DNA of 24,166 nucleotides from a virus, in the IMG/VR virus record IMGVR_UViG_3300042516_003887, positions 1 to 24,166 of that record; one strand, given 5' to 3'. The stretch's first letter is position 1. Each line of letters starts with the position of its first letter. This document shows positions 1-9,483 of the stretch, one piece after another. The translations under genes were made by a program, and so were the position numbers. A model generated the notes under the pieces. The model was not told the origin of the DNA and did no database searches. It worked only from the letters and a program-made list of their open reading frames with translations.

Positions 1-508
1 GGGGTTTACCTAAATACTCTGCTATTCTATTATTAAAAGCGGCATCTTCTCCTGTATTTTTTTCTGGTACTCCTCCTACTGCATCAAATAATTTTCTTGA
101 AACTATATTTGCTCCTTGTGTTTGATTTGGTTTTTTGTAAAGAACATCTCCGTAGAGTATATAAAATGGACCTTCATATAAAAAATCAGACTGATTTAAA
201 TTGTTAACCATTCTACTTATTCTGCCTGGTAAGTAAATATCATCATCCCCCCATGTTAGTAAATATTCTCCAGTAGCATAACTATAAGTTACATTCCATT
301 TGTGTCCTAAATTAGGGGATCTTTCTAATGAGTTAATTATTTTTACTTCTGGGTGTTCAAATATAAATTCTTGTTGGGAGAAATCATTATATATTATTAA
401 TTCTTTTTCTCCTTGGTAATCTTGTTTTAAGAAAGATTCAAGAGCTTCTTCCAACAGATATGCCCTGGAAAAGGTAGGACATATACAAGATATTTTTGGT
501 AAAATCAT
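1..508 (-). CDS. Family 2 (GT-A) glycosyltransferase, 3' end beyond window
   Basis: I translated this frame by hand; it is open from an ATG at 508 to the window edge, giving 169 residues of N-terminal sequence. It begins MILPKISCICPTFSRAYLLE, followed by an EEALESFLKQDY segment and a DDD metal/nucleotide-sugar motif at residues 88-90 (LLTWGDDDIYLPGR). This order is typical of GT2 enzymes that transfer a sugar from a nucleotide-sugar donor. The ATG overlaps the stop of the upstream glycosyltransferase gene as ATGA, which implies translational coupling. With the fibre genes just upstream, a role in glycosylating a virion protein or modifying host surface glycan is plausible but inferred. The acceptor cannot be read from the sequence. 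Confidence 0.85.
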   Translation of the reverse strand, partial: MILPKISCICPTFSRAYLLEEALESFLKQDYQGEKELIIYNDFSQQEFIFEHPEVKIINSLERSPNLGHKWNVTYSYATGEYLLTWGDDDIYLPGRISRMVNNLNQSDFLYEGPFYILYGDVLYKKPNQTQGANIVSRKLFDAVGGVPEKNTGEDAAFNNRIAEYLGKP

Positions 509-1446
509 ATTAAACATGTTTTTTTAGAAGTTTCTATAATTTCATTAACATAGTTATATGAACAAAAATTAGAATCAAACGTGTTTTCTATGCCATATGG
601 ATATGAATTAATATAATTACCCTTCATAAATAACTTACCATGTTCTGTCACACCAGCATTATGGAATATTGATACATTATTCCATCCATTAATAGGGTCA
701 GTTGCCCAACAAAAATCTAATCTTTTATCTACTTTAGTTTCATTACCAAATAACCAAGCATTCCATAATAGTGACCACATACCTGCAGTCCACTTTTGAA
801 TTGGATATCCTTCACCCTTCCATAAAGGTTCTTGTTCACAAAACCATCTATATAATCTAATTGAATCTTTTTCTACTTTATCCCAATATTCATAAGTAGA
901 ACCTTTAACAATATGTTGAGCACCCCCAGAATTTGAATTTAATAGTTTAGGTATTAAAGGATCAATTCCTATTATATTACACATTCCTTTATAAACATCT
1001 TCACCTTTTGTTAAAACATATTGAGTTCCAATATAACCAACAGTATCACTTAAATACCAAATTTTATCATTTAGCATACTGCTAAAATCAACTGGTTTTG
1101 TAAATAAGATATCAGAATCGTGTAAAAATAGAGGTTGGTCTATTAGTTCTGGGTGGGCCTTAATGTGTTGTTTTAATATATTAAAGTAAATAGAAGGAAT
1201 ATAATTCATATCTTCTCTAGTATCTTCATAGAAGAAGAATCTAACATAATTGTATGTATTAGCTAATTTATTCCAAGCTTCTATTACTTCTGGGGTATTA
1301 GTATCGTCATTGGAGTTCCAAGCAACTAGAATATCAATATTATTACCACTGATTCCATTTTTAATAAAGTTATTAATCATAACTTCTACTTGCCAGGCAT
1401 AATATATCAGACGAGGTTGAACGCAAATATAACGTAAATTTTTCAT
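505..1446 (-). CDS. Putative glycosyltransferase (DxD-containing)
   Basis: This is a 313-residue soluble protein. It has an N-terminal strand-helix start (MKNLRYICVQPRLIYYAWQV), a long helical stretch, and FLHDSDILFTKPVDF with a DxD motif at D110 and D112. That arrangement resembles GT-A enzymes with an HDSD-type metal site. A histidine near the C-terminus (VSIFHNAG) could be the second metal ligand seen in GT8-like folds, which is inference. The gene overlaps the next glycosyltransferase by 4 nt and lies about 40 nt downstream of the Thr-Ser-rich fibre gene, so all three probably share a transcript. I am fairly confident of the glycosyltransferase class but not of the family number or substrate. 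Confidence 0.65.
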   Translation of the reverse strand: MKNLRYICVQPRLIYYAWQVEVMINNFIKNGISGNNIDILVAWNSNDDTNTPEVIEAWNKLANTYNYVRFFFYEDTREDMNYIPSIYFNILKQHIKAHPELIDQPLFLHDSDILFTKPVDFSSMLNDKIWYLSDTVGYIGTQYVLTKGEDVYKGMCNIIGIDPLIPKLLNSNSGGAQHIVKGSTYEYWDKVEKDSIRLYRWFCEQEPLWKGEGYPIQKWTAGMWSLLWNAWLFGNETKVDKRLDFCWATDPINGWNNVSIFHNAGVTEHGKLFMKGNYINSYPYGIENTFDSNFCSYNYVNEIIETSKKTCLI

Positions 1447-1489
1447 AACTATAATATAATTATCCTAATTTATGACTCCAAATTTTTTA

Positions 1490-3004
1490 TTAAATAGGAG
1501 TACAAGTATCAATATTAGTTATTTTATAATTCTTTCCTGTTACTGGTGATGTGACAGTAGTGTTATTATTTGGTACGGCAGTTGATGATGAATCTGACCA
1601 AAGTATTGTTACTGAATCTATTTTAGTTGTTTGAACAGTTCCTGTAGAGAATATATCAACACTTTGTCCTGTAGTATTACCAGAAAATATTGTTGTTGTT
1701 TGTGCTGTAAAGAAATTACTTTGTGATATTTCCCCTGCTCCACAATTTAGTGATGTATAAGCATGACTAACACTTCTAATTACTTGAAATTCAATATTTT
1801 CAGTTAAAGTAGTTGCTGAATTTCCTTCTAATCTTATATTTCCTGCTGCATCAACATAAGCTATAGATAATATTATTGGAGGAGCAGTTGTTGTACTAGT
1901 TGTTGTACTAGTACTTGTTGATGTCGATGTACTTGTTGATGTTGATGTTGAAGTACTCGTTGAAGTACTTGTCGATGTTGAAGTACTTGTCGATGTTGAA
2001 GTACTTGTAGAAGTAGATGTACTTGTTGATGTCGATGTACTTGTTGATGTCGATGTTGAAGTAGATGTACTCGTCGAAGTACTTGTTGATGTAGATGTAG
2101 AAGTACTAGTTGTTGTGGTTGGTGTTAATGTTATACTTACATTTACTGCTATTTTAGCTTTATTACTTGGAATATTACCACAATCATAACTAGATTCCAC
2201 AGTATAATAAATTACATATGTCCCGACAACTGATGAATTTAGAGTAACAGTTCCATCACCGTTATTAGTCCAAAATACTAAATCAGCTGCACTACCAGAT
2301 AAAGTTAAAGTACTAGGTACTAATGTTCCTCCTCTAGGATCGTCATTAATTAATGGAGAGATAGTTTTAGGAAAATCAGTATTTAGAAAATAAGCAATAT
2401 CATTTTTAGCTAATGGAGGTAAAGGAAACATTAATTGATAATCTGGGTCAGTTATAATTCCTATTCCATGAGCATAAAACATATTTCCAATATGCTTTTT
2501 TGTAGATTTTGTATCATATAAATTACCAAAACCATCATCAGTTACATAATATGCAGATGAAGATAAGATAAAGTGGTTTGGTAATACTTTATTACCATAA
2601 ATGTCTTGATTAACAGCTAACACACGGATTCCTTCCATAGTACCTGTAGGGAAGAGGGTAATTAAATTCTTATTGTCGTTATATACAAAATAAGATGAAG
2701 TTGGTCTTTGCTGCGATGCAGATTCGTAGTTGTTAAGTGAAAGCATTAACGAACTAGTATCTAAAGAAGTAGTATAATCTTGATAGAATAACTGGTTGAT
2801 TTGATTATAGACTAGTCTTTCATATTGATTTTCAGTAACGGGATCGTCATCTAAAGAAAAACTCCCAGTAAGGTTTGTGCCTTTATAAATAGTTAAATAG
2901 TCAGATGATGTAGGGTATGGGCAATAATCCAGTATCCATTGCTTATTAGCATGGTAAGGTACTACTGTAACGTCTGATTTGCTTAACTTTTTGAATGAAG
3001 ACAT
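1490..3004 (-). CDS. Tail-fibre-like structural protein with long Thr-Ser tract
   Basis: The 504 residues read as three parts. Residues 1-190 share a module with the neighbouring protein at 3008-4009: I-x-V-x-x-V-N...Y...LP-x-x-F-x-L, then TDD, then MFYAHGIGIIT. Residues about 197-292 look like an Ig/cadherin-like beta domain (NDDPRGGTLVPSTLTL, WTNNGDGTVTLNSS). Residues about 295-373 are an almost pure Thr-Ser dipeptide tract ending TTTSTTTAPP, followed by a C-terminal beta-rich domain of about 128 residues with a possible disulphide pair. The tract is probably an extended, glycosylatable linker that projects the C-terminal domain. The gene follows the related fibre gene after 3 nt and precedes two glycosyltransferases. 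Receptor binding is inferred, not shown. Confidence 0.75.
   Translation of the reverse strand: MSSFKKLSKSDVTVVPYHANKQWILDYCPYPTSSDYLTIYKGTNLTGSFSLDDDPVTENQYERLVYNQINQLFYQDYTTSLDTSSLMLSLNNYESASQQRPTSSYFVYNDNKNLITLFPTGTMEGIRVLAVNQDIYGNKVLPNHFILSSSAYYVTDDGFGNLYDTKSTKKHIGNMFYAHGIGIITDPDYQLMFPLPPLAKNDIAYFLNTDFPKTISPLINDDPRGGTLVPSTLTLSGSAADLVFWTNNGDGTVTLNSSVVGTYVIYYTVESSYDCGNIPSNKAKIAVNVSITLTPTTTTSTSTSTSTSTSTSTSTSTSTSTSTSTSTSTSTSTSTSTSTSTSTSTSTSTSTSTSTSTSTSTSTSTSTTTSTTTAPPIILSIAYVDAAGNIRLEGNSATTLTENIEFQVIRSVSHAYTSLNCGAGEISQSNFFTAQTTTIFSGNTTGQSVDIFSTGTVQTTKIDSVTILWSDSSSTAVPNNNTTVTSPVTGKNYKITNIDTCTPI
1886..2122 (-). repeat. Degenerate hexanucleotide repeat encoding (Thr-Ser)n
   Basis: Roughly 35 consecutive Thr-Ser codon pairs lie inside the fibre gene. 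Local 18-nt units such as ACATCGACATCAACAAGT recur. The serine codons alternate between the TCN and AGY families and threonine among ACA, ACT and ACG, so this is not a freshly expanded perfect microsatellite. Confidence 0.9.
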
Positions 3005-3007
3005 GCA

Positions 3008-4009
3008 TTAATAGTCTAGTTTGATTCTAATTAGAGCTTCTTTAGTAAAGTCTTTAGTTAATGGTTTACTTAATTTAGCTACTGCTAACAACTCATTATT
3101 ATCATTATACATACCTACTGTTGTAACGTATGTTTGAGGATTGTTAATTAAAGTTGTGTATAATAAGTTGCCATTTGCATCTATAATAGATGGATTTGAA
3201 GTATAGTTAAACTCACTATTTTTTACTCTTGTAAAGAAATATCTTGAAGAAACAGTTTCAGATGATTTTAATTGAAAAGGGAATGTTGAAGATCCACTAA
3301 CAATCGAATTATATAATTTAATGGCATTATAATTAGCTGAAGATGTAGTTTGAGCTAATGGAGCAAATACATTAGTTAAAGATACTGTTGATGATGCAGA
3401 AGCATTTAATACAATAATATCTAAATCAGGAAATACCATTCCGTAATATGAAGATGAAGCAGCTGGGGTATATGCATTACCATTACTTCCGCTAATAACA
3501 TAATATACTTTATTTTCACCAATAAAACGAGTTAAACTTGTAGTTCCGCTATCATCAGTTAATCTAACTGTATTACTACCACTTCCTAAGGTTAAATTAA
3601 ATGAACTAGGTAATAAAGATTCTTTATAACGAGAACGAGCAACATTAATTACAAATATATCATTTGCGGTTGTTGCACCATTATCAAAGCTAAAGTTTGT
3701 GGTTTCAGTTCCGTAAACTAAATTTCTATATTCACCATATACTACACGAGATGGAGTATATCCACCTAATGGGATATTAGGATTAATTAAATTAGATCCA
3801 GATCCATTTAGGTTACCATATTGAATTGAAAACTGTACTGAAGAACCTGATATTGAAGGATCTCCATTGTATACATCTAGATAATATTCAGTGTATCCAC
3901 TTTGGGTAAAAAATGTAGATAGAGAATTATTATCTCCACCCCATAAACCTCTAACTACGGTTTCTGAACTGATTACTGAATCTTCGGTGTTATATCTTGA
4001 AAATGACAT
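3008..4009 (-). CDS. Conserved phage structural (fibre/baseplate-associated) protein
   Basis: This is a 333-residue protein rich in Ser, Thr, Gly and Asn, with the alternating pattern of beta-structured phage tail proteins. Residues 117-202 contain IFVINVARSRYKE, LLPSSFNLTLGSG, VRLTDD and YYGMVFPDLDIIVLN, which match residues 126-187 of the next fibre protein and indicate a common module. The C-terminus (YNDNNELLAVAKLSKPLTKD followed by FTKEALIRIKLDY) resembles conserved ends of structural proteins in T4-like environmental phages, as I recall them. There is no signal peptide or membrane segment. It lies 8 nt from the upstream gene and 3 nt from the downstream one. A virion location is likely; the exact position in the tail is unknown. 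Confidence 0.7.
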   Translation of the reverse strand: MSFSRYNTEDSVISSETVVRGLWGGDNNSLSTFFTQSGYTEYYLDVYNGDPSISGSSVQFSIQYGNLNGSGSNLINPNIPLGGYTPSRVVYGEYRNLVYGTETTNFSFDNGATTANDIFVINVARSRYKESLLPSSFNLTLGSGSNTVRLTDDSGTTSLTRFIGENKVYYVISGSNGNAYTPAASSSYYGMVFPDLDIIVLNASASSTVSLTNVFAPLAQTTSSANYNAIKLYNSIVSGSSTFPFQLKSSETVSSRYFFTRVKNSEFNYTSNPSIIDANGNLLYTTLINNPQTYVTTVGMYNDNNELLAVAKLSKPLTKDFTKEALIRIKLDY

Positions 4010-4017
4010 ATGTTAAA

Positions 4018-4680
4018 TTAGATTGATGATACTTTTTGAATATTAAGAGGAATAGTAACTCTTGCACCACTATCTCTACCAATCACAGTGATTGTAGTAG
4101 CTAATGAAGTTAAAGTAGAACCAAATAATGTATTAATTGTTGTACCTGTTAACGTGAATGAAGTACCAATTTGAGTTACTGATAATACAGTTCCTGTAGT
4201 TGTGTTTAATCCTGCAGGTGGTGTTGTTGAAGTAATACCTGTACCTGTAAATGAAGATACTAAACGAGAATCAGCAATTGTAGCTGTGTAACCATTTGCT
4301 TCAAATGTACTTGTAGAACCTAAATAATTTAAGGTTTGTGGAGTAATTGTTAATGAAGCACCTTGACGTAATATAATACTGTTATAACCTAAGTTAATAA
4401 CTGGTAATTTAGATGTACCACGAGGTAAAGTTACTAATTTGTAACGCATAATTTGTGATTCGTTAGGGAAAGCTTCTAACACAGGAGTGTTTTCAATTGC
4501 TTCACCATAGAACGCAGATCCTGATGGGTGATTTGGGTTATACAAAGTATAATCAATCTCATCATCAGCTAATGCGAATTGAGTAATTTGGAATGAACCG
4601 TCGTTACGAGCCAATAATTCGCGGCCCTTCGTGGTTAATATTGCATCTACAGTTACTGTCGTAGGATTTAAAATTGCCAT
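4018..4680 (-). CDS. Conserved phage structural protein, 220 aa
   Basis: The N-terminal half (DAILTTKGRELLARNDGSFQ, then ITQFALADDEIDYTLYNP and GSAFYGEAIENTPVLEAFP) is a type of sequence I recognise from tail-region proteins of T4-like environmental phages, although no firm function is attached to it. The C-terminal half is Thr/Ser/Gly-rich and beta-patterned (GTSFTLTGTTINTLFGSTL), like a small Ig-type domain. It is the first gene after a 61-nt gap that contains an ATATTTAT motif at 4704-4711, so it may start a late transcript covering the fibre and glycosyltransferase genes. A short adaptor or fibre-attachment protein is a reasonable guess. Confidence 0.7.
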   Translation of the reverse strand: MAILNPTTVTVDAILTTKGRELLARNDGSFQITQFALADDEIDYTLYNPNHPSGSAFYGEAIENTPVLEAFPNESQIMRYKLVTLPRGTSKLPVINLGYNSIILRQGASLTITPQTLNYLGSTSTFEANGYTATIADSRLVSSFTGTGITSTTPPAGLNTTTGTVLSVTQIGTSFTLTGTTINTLFGSTLTSLATTITVIGRDSGARVTIPLNIQKVSSI

Positions 4681-4703
4681 AATTCTTTATGTTGTATATA
4701 CTA

Positions 4704-4711
4704 ATAAATAT
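4704..4711 (-). promoter_or_regulatory. Candidate late promoter element ATATTTAT
   Basis: CATATTTATTAG lies about 23 nt upstream of the ATG of the 220-residue structural gene, in one of the few real gaps of the late cluster. The same octamer occurs in the other late-region gaps. Its assignment to the gp55-like factor is inference. Confidence 0.4.
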
Positions 4712-4741
4712 GTTAAATTAAAATTTTATTATTAGGGACTA

Positions 4742-7700
4742 TTAAGGAAAAGTTCCACCATTAAGGTCATTAATTATTGGTTGATCTCCAAGTATTTTTT
4801 GCTTTACTTCTTTAGTTATTACATCAATATTGTTCAATACGGTTTGACTAATATTTTCAGGTATTAAGAACCCATTTGATGATTTACCATTACGTCTAAC
4901 AAAGTTTAATACAACGTTAGTTTCATCTTTTCTTCTTGATAGTAATAAAAATCTTCTATAATTATTATTTGTTAAATCATATATAGTTGATAATGATAAC
5001 TCTTCATTAAAATGCAATGTTAATTCATTTGTTGTTGGATTTACACTTAATTTACTAATAACATATTCTAAAACACTACTATCAGATAAATGTAAAACAA
5101 CTATATCGTTTTCTTTAGGATCAAATGTATAATCTACATCGAAATAAGTTCCATATAAACTGTTTTTAGAACCGGATACTGGGTTTGGTGTGAATAAGTA
5201 CCCACCATTGTAAAAATTAGATAATGAATTAGTAAATGTAATTGAAGTAGAAGTTGAACCGGTTATATAAGGGCAGTTTGTAACAGAATATCCAGTACTT
5301 AGTGCTAAAGATCCAACAGATAAATTACTAGGAGTAAGAGAAGCAGTATAGTTGTCGCTACTTATACCTAATAGTCTTAATTGGAAATATAATTTATCCC
5401 CAGTTAATCCTGTTCCACCTGTAAGAGAAATATAATCAGTATTATTAGTTCCTTTATCAATATTAAAGTTTACATTTTGAGTAGTTCCCACAGAAACTGT
5501 GTAAGTATCACATGGTGTAAGAACATTTAATACAGTAACTTCTGCAGGACTTGCTGGGTCTCCAGAACTTCTTCTTACTATAGGGTATGACCTAGAGCAT
5601 ATAGGAACAGTAGTGCCTGGGGGTAGGCTTATGTTTTGTGTTGTTCCATCAGCACATAAGGGATAACTAATAACAAAGTTGGTAGATGGAGTATTGTTTG
5701 TAACATCATACCCGAAACAATCCCCTATTACATTCCCAAAATACATTTGTTGAGTTGAACTAGCTGCTAAAGTGCCATTTTTATACATTTCTAAACTCCA
5801 AGTAGCATGAGCACCATCAGCCATAGTAATATTCATACCCACAGAAGCATTTACTCTATATTGTCCTGTTTCTTGAGCTGAGTATGTAGGTACATGATTT
5901 AAAGCTCCTGGGTAGTAATACTGTACTGGTGTAGAAGGTGTATTGATTGCATTGTTAAATATATTAACAACAGCATTAGTTCCTCCAATACCTGCACTCA
6001 TTGTTACTGGGAATCCTAGTATTGGACTTCCGCTTACAAAGAAAGATGAGCTTAAGTTTTGAGCTGTAGCTAAGTAAGCTGATTGGTTTCCTTGATTTTG
6101 GAAAGATAATTTAGGATCAGATGAACATGTAGAAAAATATAATAGTGGAGAATAACTATATCCACTGCTATAAATTATTTTTTCACCATCCGTAGTCTTT
6201 TGATTAGAATATAGCTGGTTGTTGAATTGGGATATACTTCCTGTATCTCCTGCTATAAAGGTATTTTGAATTTCTTCCCAATGTGTATTGCGAAGGTTAA
6301 GTTCAGTTAAATTACCATCAATATCCACTAAATATTTTAATATAGCATTGTTACGTTTTGGTAAATATACATTTTCTGTTATTTCAGAAAATAGACCTAA
6401 TTTAACTACGTTTTTATCTATTGTAGCTGTTTTACCAAATGAAGTATCACCTTCATAAGTTGATGAAGCACTAGTGTAAGTATTATATTTTAAACTAGAT
6501 ATTTTAACACCATCATATCTTGATAGTTGGTGGGTTTTTAAAGATTCGTATGAGTCTTGTAATTCAACTGGTGATATGATGCTTTGTGTTGTACCAAAAA
6601 TATATTCAATATCTTGTCTATTACGTGATGTTAAACTTTTAGAAACATTATTTAACATTACATTATAATCAGAATGAGCAAATTTATTTAAATCAATACT
6701 TTCAGATATTGGATTTTGAGCATTCCAAACAGCTATATTGGATAAATAAGGATTTATATTTCCACTAACAAAATAACTATGAACATTAATTCCACTTCCA
6801 GTTAAATTACCATCATAATAAGCTACCTTATTATCATAATTAATACCTTGATAAAGATCAGTATATTCTGTTTGAATAGAAGGACCATTGATAGTACCAT
6901 CCTCTACCTCAATTTCAGAGGTAGAAGATGGATTTGCGAAAACCCATTTGTTTCTCTCTAAAATAGGAGAACTAATAGTAATACCTGTTGATAGACTTGT
7001 TCTTGCGGGAACATAATCTTTCAACATTTTAAATAATGAATTATCAAAAAACTGAATTAAACGAATAAAGCTATTATAGTCAGTAGCCCCAATTGATCCA
7101 CTAGCTAAAGAACCAGTATAGGGTACTATAGAGGCCGTTAGTGGAGATAAATAAATTGTACGCTCAGTTTCTAATGTAGGATAAATCTGGTTATATTGAA
7201 ATCTAGGGTCACCAATAAAATCATCTAAACTCCAAGTTGGTGATGCTACAGCTATAGAAGCAGAAGTAAATATATCAATTTTATCTTGTGGTGAAAATGA
7301 TATATCTACATAATGTAAATCATTTGTTCTAAATTGGGTTGATGATGTAGGTTGCTGTTGTAAACTAATAAATGGAGATAACACACTACCAGTAACGGTA
7401 TTAGATACAATTCTAATTTTATCATTGTTAAATTCATCTAATAACCCTGATTTAATATCCCCACCATATTCTTTTATTTGTAATACACTACCAGTAATAC
7501 CAAAAGTAGAAACTAATGTTTGTAAACCATAAGCTGTACCTTTTGTTTTTAATAATAGAGGTAAGTTATGATAAATTCTTTTATAAGATTCAGCAAGTAA
7601 ATCCTTACGTGGTATTGCATTTAAATAAGAACCAGTTGAGGTAAAGTTATTATCCCAATTAGAACTACCACTCACACCAACTAAAAAATTAATATTGTTT

Positions 7701-9151
7701 GAATCGCCGTATTGGTTGTATAATTTTACTCCCAATGATTGTAGTACATTGTATACTAAATCCTTAGAAACGCCTTTTTCTAGGTTGTTATTTGCTAGAT
7801 TAATATCAGTTATTGCTTGTAAGAAAATCCAAATATTATCAAAATAATGACCAACCATATTAAGGAATGTAATATATGGATCATTATCTTCATCATCTTT
7901 AATAAATGAAGGTAAAGTAAATGATAAATTATTTTGGTTATTTTCATCATAAACCTCAGCACTACCTGTAAGAGCACTATACCATGTTTGAGCAGATGCT
8001 GTTGTTGCTAAAGCATAAGGAGTAGTAGTAGTAGTTTTGGGCCATGCGTATGAACTTGATTCAAAATATAAGTATTGTTCATATCCATCAAACTGAGATA
8101 TAATGGTGTTAATTGCGTTTTTAGATGATGATATTTCTAAAGCTAAATTACCAATAGTAGAAACATTAGGTATGTAACTAACTATAAGGTTATTATAATC
8201 TTCTATTTGTTTTACTTTACCATAAAAATTAATAACTCTCTGTTTAGCAGAACCAAAAAATGAAAAATTTGTAAAGTTAGTATAGTCTACATTTATATCA
8301 ATACTTTGTGATGTAATTAGACTTAATAATTGTTGATATGAAGATGTAGATACATTTTGAATACTATTAACTAAACTAGTATAATTTTGATATGATGTAG
8401 CAATGTTGTTTTGGTTTGGAATATCAATATTAAAATTAGGACCTCTTAGTTTAGGACCGGGAGCCTGAATTATTAGTGTATCTAAATTAATATCAAAAGA
8501 GTAAGGATTTGATTTTTCCTGTACTACCCACAATGTACTTTTTTCTTGAATATTGTCTGGGAGTGGGTGGTATAATTTAAATAGTATTTCATATCCACTT
8601 TCTACCTTATTAAGAGCAACGTTTACTACTACTACTTGAGTATTATTACTAAAATTTAAAAGATAATCTACAAAATAAGGAGAATTAGTATATTCATTTA
8701 TAAGTTCTAAAGATCCACTTTCAATTTGTTCATTAGTTAAAATAGTAGATCCTACTCTTAATTCAGTTCTGTCTGCTGATATTTCTTTTAAGAATAATTC
8801 AGCATCAGAATTTGAAATTTTATTAGTAAATAAATTATATTGAACTCTAAATTCCCCAGATCTATAACCTAAATTTTGTAAATCTTTAACGGGATCAATC
8901 TCAATAATAGGTAATCCATTATTTTTTGGATTAACATATGATGTAGATGGTGCTTTAAAATCTCTATAAGTATAATTTGTATTTAATAAATTCTCACCAG
9001 CATCATAAACAAAATATTCAATATAATCATTAGTTAAACCAAAATCTTCTTGGATTGTTTGAGTAGCAAGTAAATTAACATCAGCAGCATCATAACGAGG
9101 TACCTGCTGTTCGCTTAATATGTTTCCTACTATTTTAATATTATCTGCCAT
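4742..9151 (-). CDS. Very large baseplate/tail structural protein with P2 gpI-like segment
   Basis: At 1469 residues this is the largest gene in the window. Residues about 415-490 (ITFLNMVGHYFDNIWIFLQA, then LEKGVSKDLVYNVLQSLGVKL) and about 525-560 (RIYHNLPLLLKTKGTAYGLQ, then TLVSTFGI) resemble the helical KTKGT...G region of P2 tail protein I-type baseplate proteins. The remainder is Ser/Thr/Asn-rich and beta-patterned, with many SGS/TGS turns. By size and position after the gp25-gp6 block it may be functionally analogous to the large wedge protein gp7 of T4, but I see no direct sequence signature of gp7. Its start overlaps the preceding stop as TAATG, implying coupled translation. It has no membrane segments. 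Confidence 0.75.
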   Translation of the reverse strand: MADNIKIVGNILSEQQVPRYDAADVNLLATQTIQEDFGLTNDYIEYFVYDAGENLLNTNYTYRDFKAPSTSYVNPKNNGLPIIEIDPVKDLQNLGYRSGEFRVQYNLFTNKISNSDAELFLKEISADRTELRVGSTILTNEQIESGSLELINEYTNSPYFVDYLLNFSNNTQVVVVNVALNKVESGYEILFKLYHPLPDNIQEKSTLWVVQEKSNPYSFDINLDTLIIQAPGPKLRGPNFNIDIPNQNNIATSYQNYTSLVNSIQNVSTSSYQQLLSLITSQSIDINVDYTNFTNFSFFGSAKQRVINFYGKVKQIEDYNNLIVSYIPNVSTIGNLALEISSSKNAINTIISQFDGYEQYLYFESSSYAWPKTTTTTPYALATTASAQTWYSALTGSAEVYDENNQNNLSFTLPSFIKDDEDNDPYITFLNMVGHYFDNIWIFLQAITDINLANNNLEKGVSKDLVYNVLQSLGVKLYNQYGDSNNINFLVGVSGSSNWDNNFTSTGSYLNAIPRKDLLAESYKRIYHNLPLLLKTKGTAYGLQTLVSTFGITGSVLQIKEYGGDIKSGLLDEFNNDKIRIVSNTVTGSVLSPFISLQQQPTSSTQFRTNDLHYVDISFSPQDKIDIFTSASIAVASPTWSLDDFIGDPRFQYNQIYPTLETERTIYLSPLTASIVPYTGSLASGSIGATDYNSFIRLIQFFDNSLFKMLKDYVPARTSLSTGITISSPILERNKWVFANPSSTSEIEVEDGTINGPSIQTEYTDLYQGINYDNKVAYYDGNLTGSGINVHSYFVSGNINPYLSNIAVWNAQNPISESIDLNKFAHSDYNVMLNNVSKSLTSRNRQDIEYIFGTTQSIISPVELQDSYESLKTHQLSRYDGVKISSLKYNTYTSASSTYEGDTSFGKTATIDKNVVKLGLFSEITENVYLPKRNNAILKYLVDIDGNLTELNLRNTHWEEIQNTFIAGDTGSISQFNNQLYSNQKTTDGEKIIYSSGYSYSPLLYFSTCSSDPKLSFQNQGNQSAYLATAQNLSSSFFVSGSPILGFPVTMSAGIGGTNAVVNIFNNAINTPSTPVQYYYPGALNHVPTYSAQETGQYRVNASVGMNITMADGAHATWSLEMYKNGTLAASSTQQMYFGNVIGDCFGYDVTNNTPSTNFVISYPLCADGTTQNISLPPGTTVPICSRSYPIVRRSSGDPASPAEVTVLNVLTPCDTYTVSVGTTQNVNFNIDKGTNNTDYISLTGGTGLTGDKLYFQLRLLGISSDNYTASLTPSNLSVGSLALSTGYSVTNCPYITGSTSTSITFTNSLSNFYNGGYLFTPNPVSGSKNSLYGTYFDVDYTFDPKENDIVVLHLSDSSVLEYVISKLSVNPTTNELTLHFNEELSLSTIYDLTNNNYRRFLLLSRRKDETNVVLNFVRRNGKSSNGFLIPENISQTVLNNIDVITKEVKQKILGDQPIINDLNGGTFP

Positions 9152-9483
9152 TATCTCTTAGTCAATTCGTTTATTGTTTGTTGTGATTCAAGTACTTGTT
9201 GTCTTAATGATGTAATTTCATTTAATAATGCTTGAATATCATCTTGACTAATACTAACACCTAAATAATCAGCCTCACGTTGTAAAATATATCTATGAGA
9301 ATTAGTATCTCCTTCTTTAGGAATTTGATAAAATAAATCTTCATACAGTTGAAAGAAATCATCCACTGTAAAAGTATCAGTTTCTTCTACAGTTTGGTTT
9401 AATAATTGACTAAATTGAGTGTCAATTACTCTGCCATAACTATCCTTATTAAATACAGTTTTCTGTACTGGTATTTGAGACAT
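9151..9483 (-). CDS. Small baseplate-operon protein with C-terminal coiled coil
   Basis: This is a 110-residue acidic protein. The N-terminal part (VFNKDSYGRVIDTQFSQLLN) is followed by an aromatic-rich stretch (TVDDFFQLYEDLFYQIPKEG), and residues about 78-108 form a heptad-like coiled coil (IQALLNEITSLRQQVLESQQ). It is locked between two structural genes with one-nucleotide TAATG-type overlaps on both sides, so it must be made in step with them. That points to a stoichiometric virion component or assembly chaperone. I do not recognise a named family. Confidence 0.65.
   Translation of the reverse strand: MSQIPVQKTVFNKDSYGRVIDTQFSQLLNQTVEETDTFTVDDFFQLYEDLFYQIPKEGDTNSHRYILQREADYLGVSISQDDIQALLNEITSLRQQVLESQQTINELTKR

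Noticed and set aside
1886-2122. CRISPR array or diversity-generating-retroelement variable repeat
   Set aside because: The repeats are contiguous hexamers in a coding frame without spacers, and no reverse transcriptase or template repeat is present in the window.
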